Of a stretch of DNA of 64,000 bases, positions 60,301-64,000 are shown piece by piece (within the stretch, counting starts at the first letter, position 1; each line of letters opens with the position of its first letter). The translations under genes were made by a program, and so were the position numbers. The DNA is from Mesotaenium endlicherianum (taxonomy: Eukaryota; Streptophyta; Zygnematophyceae; Zygnematales; Mesotaeniaceae), in assembly GCA_009602735.1 (NCBI GenBank), contig WELA01012745.1, positions 453,458 through 517,457 on the forward strand. Reading direction: 5' to 3'. The notes beneath the pieces were generated by a model. It did not search any database. It was not told the DNA's origin and was given only the letters and a program-made list of their open reading frames with translations.

Positions 60301-61913
60301 GTAGTGTCCTCAACAATCCCTCTCGCTCCTGCAGCAGCAATTCCTGCCGCATTCAGCCGGTCACGTATTTGACCTAGGGGTACATTGAGTTGTACAGCAG
60401 GAGGTGGGTTCAGAACATTGGCCCTTGATGCCATAAGTTCTTCAACAGTGCGCTCGTCAGCTGGCTGTCCTTCCCTCCTTTCTGTATCTTCAGCGGCCTT
60501 TGCTAATTGTTCAGCTTCTAGTCTGGCTCTCTCCTCCTCAGCTTGCTGTGCTGCGACTGCGGCAATAGCAGCTGCCTCATCTGCAGCCTCTCTAGCTGCA
60601 GTATCTGCCACTGCTTCAGAATAGGTACGGGTTCCCGCTACATGGTTTTCCGCCTGGTTTATCGACATTCTCGTTATCCTGGTTCCCCATGTCTCGGGAG
60701 TTGCTAGTTTGAGACCTTGTTCTTACCATACAAAGAAGACTGTGATAACATGCTTCGATACCACTGAAATGAATCGACTTACCAAATAGGCGATTAACAA
60801 TTAACAAAGATCTTTATATCAGCAAGTAATCTTTATCGTATTTTTCGTTAACTGGTTAAACGGCAAAGGACAACACACTAGCAGTGAATAATACTCGTAA
60901 GTCAAATGCGAGTAAACTAGCATCAATAATGCAAATCAGTAAACTCATACATAAGCAAGGTTAGAAGACAGTGCGTATCAATGGCTTCTCGCCTTGGATT
61001 CAGATCGCTCTCAGTAAGCTGTACAAGAGAGTTGGCCTCGTTTCCGAATGCCGAACTCGAGAGCAATGCCTAGCATATGTACATGGAATGATTTTAGTGT
61101 TCAACGGTAAGTGCGATGGCACCGCCTACCCGGGAATTAACCACGTTGGTAGGACCTCGGTTTACCAAATCCACCGCCATCTCCCATCATCCTGAATCGC
61201 CATCCATCATAGGGATGTCATCTGGCCATTCATCTAGCATACTACACTTAGATGCATATTGAGGCAGTTCGCTGCTACCGAGTACGGAAGTCAGCTGGCT
61301 ATCAAAGAATGTGTCAGTCAGCTGACTTAAGCTGACTTCAGCCTGCTGCTTTCGGCCGAGTCATTAAACTGATATTAAATACAAAGTCCAGCAGACTGAT
61401 CATCAACTAGAGTTCAGCAGGCTGAACTTATTGAACTATATTTTTTAAATGAATATTATGTCAACCAATATACTGATTCATTACAATGTGGAAGGCAAGG
61501 CTGTACCAAATTTTCAGGACAAACGGTCATGGTAAGGCGTTGCTCCAACTCTAATACTGTCCTTATTTTCTCTTTAATTTTGTTGTTCTAATTGGTGTTA
61601 TTAAGTCGCTCACTTGTGACCGTTAATACTTATCTAATATCCTCATGGTGCATGGTGCGCGCGGGTGACAGGTATCACACGAGGTTGATTGAAGGGTCAA
61701 AGGACAAACCTCTCTCCTACACCGTGACATACAAGCGGACCAAAGAAGCGCAAGAAGCAGTTGGGGTATTCTCTGAGAAGAAGACCCATGTTGGACGAGG
61801 CCAAGGGGCAAAGCATCTCCGAGCTGAGGGGTAAGTGTGCTTAATTGCATATTTAACTTATTTAATTTTTATTGTTCCCATGTGGAAGGAGCCATTCTCA
61901 ACGTACGTATCTT

Positions 61914-61969
<56 letters not shown>

Positions 61970-62488
61970 CTCTCTCAGCAGTTGACGTCCAGAAACTTGG
62001 AAATTGGGTTCATAACCGTGTGGGAGTTGGTTATGACAACGAGTTGCCATTTCCAGCTCTACTGGATAGAGCTGGTCTTCCTCTGAACCCAAGAGCTTAC
62101 AAGATCCCGCGCTCACGTTTGACACCACCTATACAGCTCTCAAGCATGGTGTTGCCTTCGGTTGAAGCTGAGCTGAAAGTTGTGATCGAGGTAAGCACAC
62201 TCCCCCACCTGTTGTATTTAATGTGCAGAGAATTGTTTGACTACTCATGGTCTCCATGTGATGGGTTTACTCGTATGTTTGGAATCTATGTGCCTCAAAC
62301 TCACTCAATATTTTTGTATGTGCTTCGTGCAAAGAAACCCTACACTGCCCAAAAAAGAAAGGGACCAATCAGCACGCGTGTGCTTGCAAGCACTCAAGTT
62401 CCTGGTGATGGTGTTTTTGCAAGATATGCCTTTCTTCCAAAGGCTATATCCTGATGCGCCCGTGTTCAAACATCTTGTGTTTCGCGCT
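51354..62488 (+). CDS. Crypton/Ndc10-like tyrosine recombinase gene, interrupted by an LTR element and cut at its 3' end
   Basis: Crypton-type DNA transposons encode a tyrosine recombinase related to the Ndc10/GCR1-type DNA-binding fold. Visible exons: 51354-51545 ([12 protein letters not shown]..., [14 protein letters not shown]), a poorly defined exon near 51680-51754, 51887-52044, 52179-52289, 52423-52669, then after the inserted element 61488-61531, 61672-61830, about 61981-62190, and a last piece ending at 62488. Motifs: [46 protein letters not shown] (candidate catalytic Arg), [14 protein letters not shown] (HxxR), [19 protein letters not shown] (candidate Tyr), and [20 protein letters not shown]. 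Splice phase does not close across the TC-rich intron before 61981 with the sites I can find, and exon 2 is uncertain. With an 8.8-kb insertion in an exon and an LTR ending it, the gene is very likely dead. It could be a domesticated copy before insertion. Confidence 0.68.
52670..53386 (-). repeat. 3' LTR of the chromovirus
   Basis: 717 bp, plus-strand ends TGAAATGAATC...GATTCATTACA, an imperfect terminal inversion. Internal short repeats around CAGCAGGCTGAA and CAGCTGACTT occur near the U3 side. A polypurine-like AAGTTGGAGGGATT (minus-strand reading) adjoins it on the inner side. Confidence 0.93.
53472..55148 (-). CDS. Extra 3' ORF of the chromovirus, unknown function (558 aa)
   Basis: This ORF lies between the integrase/chromodomain region and the 3' LTR, where an env-like gene sits in some families. 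I do not recognise it. The N-terminal part (residues about 15-115) is a strongly charged coiled coil rich in Glu/Gln/Arg/Lys. The middle (about 115-320) is globular in composition with many aromatics ([40 protein letters not shown]). It is followed by a very acidic tract (about 385-415) and a Pro/Ser/Arg-rich tail. No signal peptide or membrane segment is visible, which argues against an envelope protein. It may be a captured host-derived or second gag-like protein. It is an open frame as given. Confidence 0.6.
   Translation of the reverse strand: MSRMTQKSELKRKRRAEEAHAEYLQFRGDIESSSISARESQRLQQQREAQKKKEEEEQARLRQEEMDRKAAEEAKKAEEERQAEEKRKQQAEEEEQRRISSYRYTVLGKGFDLLEEAFKYAQRSRSESQKEILQKEGETSENFDKYIEVGTGLLLYHDYARMVGYTIGEAKAMAQVNEAGAVSIPGIWGADRVIRMIPMDADSFKDSTPHNRFKAMYNEVERRSWEFLARETSQLDFAGHWYPCTLKKTDAAFFQKPTDWRWMTINMRDQQNDRATDEDFLTDLKGNIVLPPHIAAWDPRLDGVRDCMSQEMQGDRSRARESFSKGKHAYAKWASKQGEKDLYAVRTQQPPPAPKRGRSVGYSFSREELEQLTEETPEVSEEPGDGEEEESEEDEEEGEEEDTSPAVILTPATSPVREKTGWAPPQLAQEEDITWLGTARGQSPSPGKETQSDRADRRAAREIARGLPASPSQRGHVPLAHVMQHPSGMPVYVPVSLRAAQEKAASLQFQTVQEETAQLLRSPPGPYTEPPSLTGFRRPQDRRRSGSPEYRASGTSPS
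55464..59181 (-). mobile_element. pol region of the chromovirus (PR-RT-RH-IN-chromodomain)
   Basis: Reading along the minus strand: an aspartic-protease-like segment, reverse transcriptase ([20 protein letters not shown] and [17 protein letters not shown]), RNase H ([16 protein letters not shown]), a connection ending [12 protein letters not shown], then integrase ([34 protein letters not shown]). A C-terminal chromodomain follows ([37 protein letters not shown]). The domain order and the chromodomain place it in the chromovirus branch of Ty3/Gypsy (Metaviridae). Chromodomains of this class are known to guide integration to particular chromatin. The region looks broken, with a few breaks. Confidence 0.93.
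59250..60668 (-). mobile_element. gag region of the chromovirus
   Basis: An N-terminal Ala/Glu/Arg-rich helical stretch ([20 protein letters not shown]), a capsid-like core ([20 protein letters not shown]), and a zinc-knuckle-like [15 protein letters not shown] near the pol side. The order matches gag of Ty3/Gypsy elements. It looks broken, with one or a few breaks. Confidence 0.8.
60752..60764 (-). promoter_or_regulatory. Primer-binding site of the chromovirus
   Basis: On the minus strand, GTGGTATCGAAGC directly follows the 5' LTR. It resembles TGGTATCAGAGC, the common plant-type site complementary to the 3' end of initiator Met-tRNA. Confidence 0.75.
60765..61485 (-). repeat. 5' LTR of the chromovirus
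   Basis: 721 bp, plus-strand ends TGAAATGAATC...GATTCATTACA. It is nearly identical to the 3' LTR. It should contain the element promoter. Confidence 0.93.
61917..61961 (+). repeat. (TC)n microsatellite in an intron of the Crypton-like gene
   Basis: About 20 CT/TC units followed by TGTGTGTGTCTCTCTCAG, probably the pyrimidine tract before the acceptor near 61977-61980. Its expansion may have altered splicing here. Confidence 0.85.
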
Positions 62489-63232
62489 TGTAATGAATCA
62501 GTATATTGGTAGATATCATATTCATTTAAATATAATAGTTAAAACAATTCAGCCTGCTAAACTTTAGTTAGTATTGAGTCTGCTGGACTTTAGTTAATAT
62601 TGAGTTTGCTGGACTTTATATAATTATCAGTTAAATGACTCAGCCGGAAGCAGCAGGCTGAAGTCTACCTGGTCAGCTTGTTGACACATTCTTCGACAGT
62701 TAGCTGACTTCCATACTCGGTAGCAGCGAACGGCCTAGATATGCATCTAAGTGTGGTGTGCTAGATGAATGGCCAGATGACATCCCTATGATGGATGGCG
62801 ATTCGGGATGATGGGAGATGGCGGTGGATTTGGTAAACCGAGGTCCTACCAACGTGGTTAACTCCCGGGTAGGCGGTGCCATCGCACTGGCCGTTGAACA
62901 GTAAACTCATTCCATGTACATATGCTAGGTACTGCTCTCGAGTTGGGCATTTGGAAACGAGGCCAACTCTCTTGTACAGCTTACTGAGAGAGATCTGAAT
63001 CCAAGGCGAGAAGCCATTGATATGCACTGTCTCCTAGCCTTGCTTATGTATGAGTTTATTGATTGCATTATTGATGCTAGTTTACTCCCATTCGACTTCC
63101 GAGTATTGTCAACTGCTAGTACGTTGTCTTTTGCTGTTTAATCAAAGAACATAAAATACCATAAAGATTACTTGCTGATATAAAGATCTTTATTAATTGT
63201 TAATCGCCTATTTGGTAAGACGATTCATTTCA
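62489..63232 (+). repeat. LTR of the same chromovirus family, opposite orientation
   Basis: 744 bp with TGTAATGAATCAG...GATTCATTTCA, the reverse orientation to the LTRs at 52670 and 60765. It is more diverged from them than they are from each other. It starts in coding sequence of the Crypton-like gene. A primer-binding site follows it (TGGTATCGGAGC at 63234-63245), so it is the 5' LTR of a plus-strand element. Confidence 0.9.
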
Positions 63233-64000
63233 GTGGTATCGGAGCGATTATCACAGTCTTCTTTGTATGTTAAGGACATTTTTTTATTTTTTTTATTTTT
63301 TTTTAATGCAGAGCTACAAGAATGATAAACCAGTACAAAGTTGAATCATAAATTTCTGCCCCACACTGAATAAGATATGAATTTTCTATTGTGATAACAA
63401 AAAACATGAAGTAACAAGTGCCCTCGCTGAGTCACAGACCAATAATGGTCTTCTTAGTAGGAAGGGTGCCAACAGTAGGATACTTACCCTAATGACACAA
63501 ATCAAGTTGCTTTGGGTAGCTAAAACATATGTATACCTCCAGCAAAATTGGCAACTTGTAATTCAAAGTGAACAATCTCCACTATGTACTCTATAGTTGG
63601 CCAAGTTTTGTCGATTTCATTTTTGGTACATATGTCGTACAAAAAGTACACCTTCCCATGCCAAAAATTCTGGAATAAATAATTTGTGCAACAACTTGTG
63701 ATACAAGCTTTTCAATGCACTATGATACTTACTTAATGGATGAGTACATCTTCAAATATAGTGTGACAAGTAGAGGGCATTATGGACCCATATATGGTCT
63801 TATGGATGGTAAACCTAGTGTTAAGAACCTGGACAACGTGCAAGCTTTTTTTGAGGGAAGGTTTCTCCCAAACTTTCCTACGTATGATGAAGTGGAGGCA
63901 GAGGGCTGTGCCTAGAAAGGTGAGTGGAGACGAGGTAATGCCCGTTGCAAGCAGCACAACAAGCTCAAGTGGTTGTATACGTATGTATTTGAGAAGAACA
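63233..64000 (+). mobile_element. Short internal start of the second element, then unassigned sequence
   Basis: About 45 bases after the LTR match the leader of the large element (GTGGTATCGGAGC..., TCTTCTTTGTATG). Similarity then stops at a T-rich tract (63270-63305). The rest to the window edge shows no gag or pol similarity. An open frame at 63715-63915 (DEYIFKYSVTSRGHYGPIYG) is not recognised. The element is interior-deleted, rearranged, or carries a different interior. Confidence 0.5.

Larger units (their letters stand above)
52670..61485 (-). mobile_element. Ty3/Gypsy chromovirus, complete length with two LTRs
   Basis: A fossil LTR retrotransposon of about 8.8 kb on the minus strand, inserted in an exon of the Crypton/Ndc10-like gene. 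It has LTRs at both ends with TG...CA termini, a primer-binding site, a gag region, a pol region in the order protease, reverse transcriptase, RNase H, integrase, chromodomain, and an additional 3' ORF. The LTRs differ by about 20 substitutions and one 4-bp indel out of about 717 bases by my count, around 97% identity, which points to a fairly recent insertion. The coding part looks broken, with a small number of breaks. The flanking bases (GTTTT left, ATGTG right) do not show the usual 5-bp target duplication. Confidence 0.93.

Noticed and set aside
1-64000. tRNA, rRNA or CRISPR features
   Set aside because: I looked for cloverleaf-like and rRNA-conserved segments and for spaced repeats and saw none. 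The only tRNA-related words are the primer-binding sites.

Overview
This is a window of eukaryotic nuclear DNA with intron-rich genes (GT-AG introns), a mobile-element-rich right end and two single-N ambiguities inside C/G homopolymers (40064, 48485). The gene set suggests a green-lineage organism, perhaps a flagellated green alga: a short plant-sized ORC2, a plant-like GT64 glycosyltransferase, a CYFIP/PIR (SCAR/WAVE complex) fragment, a PKD2-like channel, and a Ty3/Gypsy chromovirus. The organism assignment is an inference from these families and is not proven by any single marker.

Layout. 1-410 is a partial LTR, followed by a gag-like fossil (about 411-1405, minus). A small two-exon hypothetical gene lies at 3260-3836. 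From 3957 to 19931 a 32-exon gene encodes a polycystin-2-like cation channel of about 1,618 aa; its extracellular part carries a cupredoxin-like and a Lin12/Notch (LNR) module. 22280-23942 is a fold-back DNA element. MCTS1 (complement 24968-30058, 181 aa) and V-ATPase subunit d (30944-36219, 351 aa) are divergent neighbours around an 885-bp intergenic region. ORC2 (37183-40931, 369 aa) has an orphan Mrp/Ind1-type P-loop exon in its last intron. A GT64 glycosyltransferase (complement 42178-46012, 365 aa) converges on ORC2. A CYFIP/PIR C-terminal fragment (about 48499-49907) is followed by a GC-rich tandem-repeat block (50020-51240).

The right end holds a Crypton/Ndc10-like tyrosine recombinase gene (51354-62488). 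It is split by a chromovirus of about 8.8 kb (52670-61485, minus) that carries an extra ORF between integrase and 3' LTR. The gene is cut off by a second LTR of the same family in opposite orientation (62489-63232).

The conserved genes are housekeeping or membrane functions (translation re-initiation, vacuolar acidification, replication origin recognition, glycosylation, actin nucleation control, ciliary or membrane Ca2+ signalling) and form no visible pathway together. Exon models were assembled by hand from splice sites, reading phase and remembered family sequences. Several close exactly in phase and give the usual family length, which is the strongest support for them.
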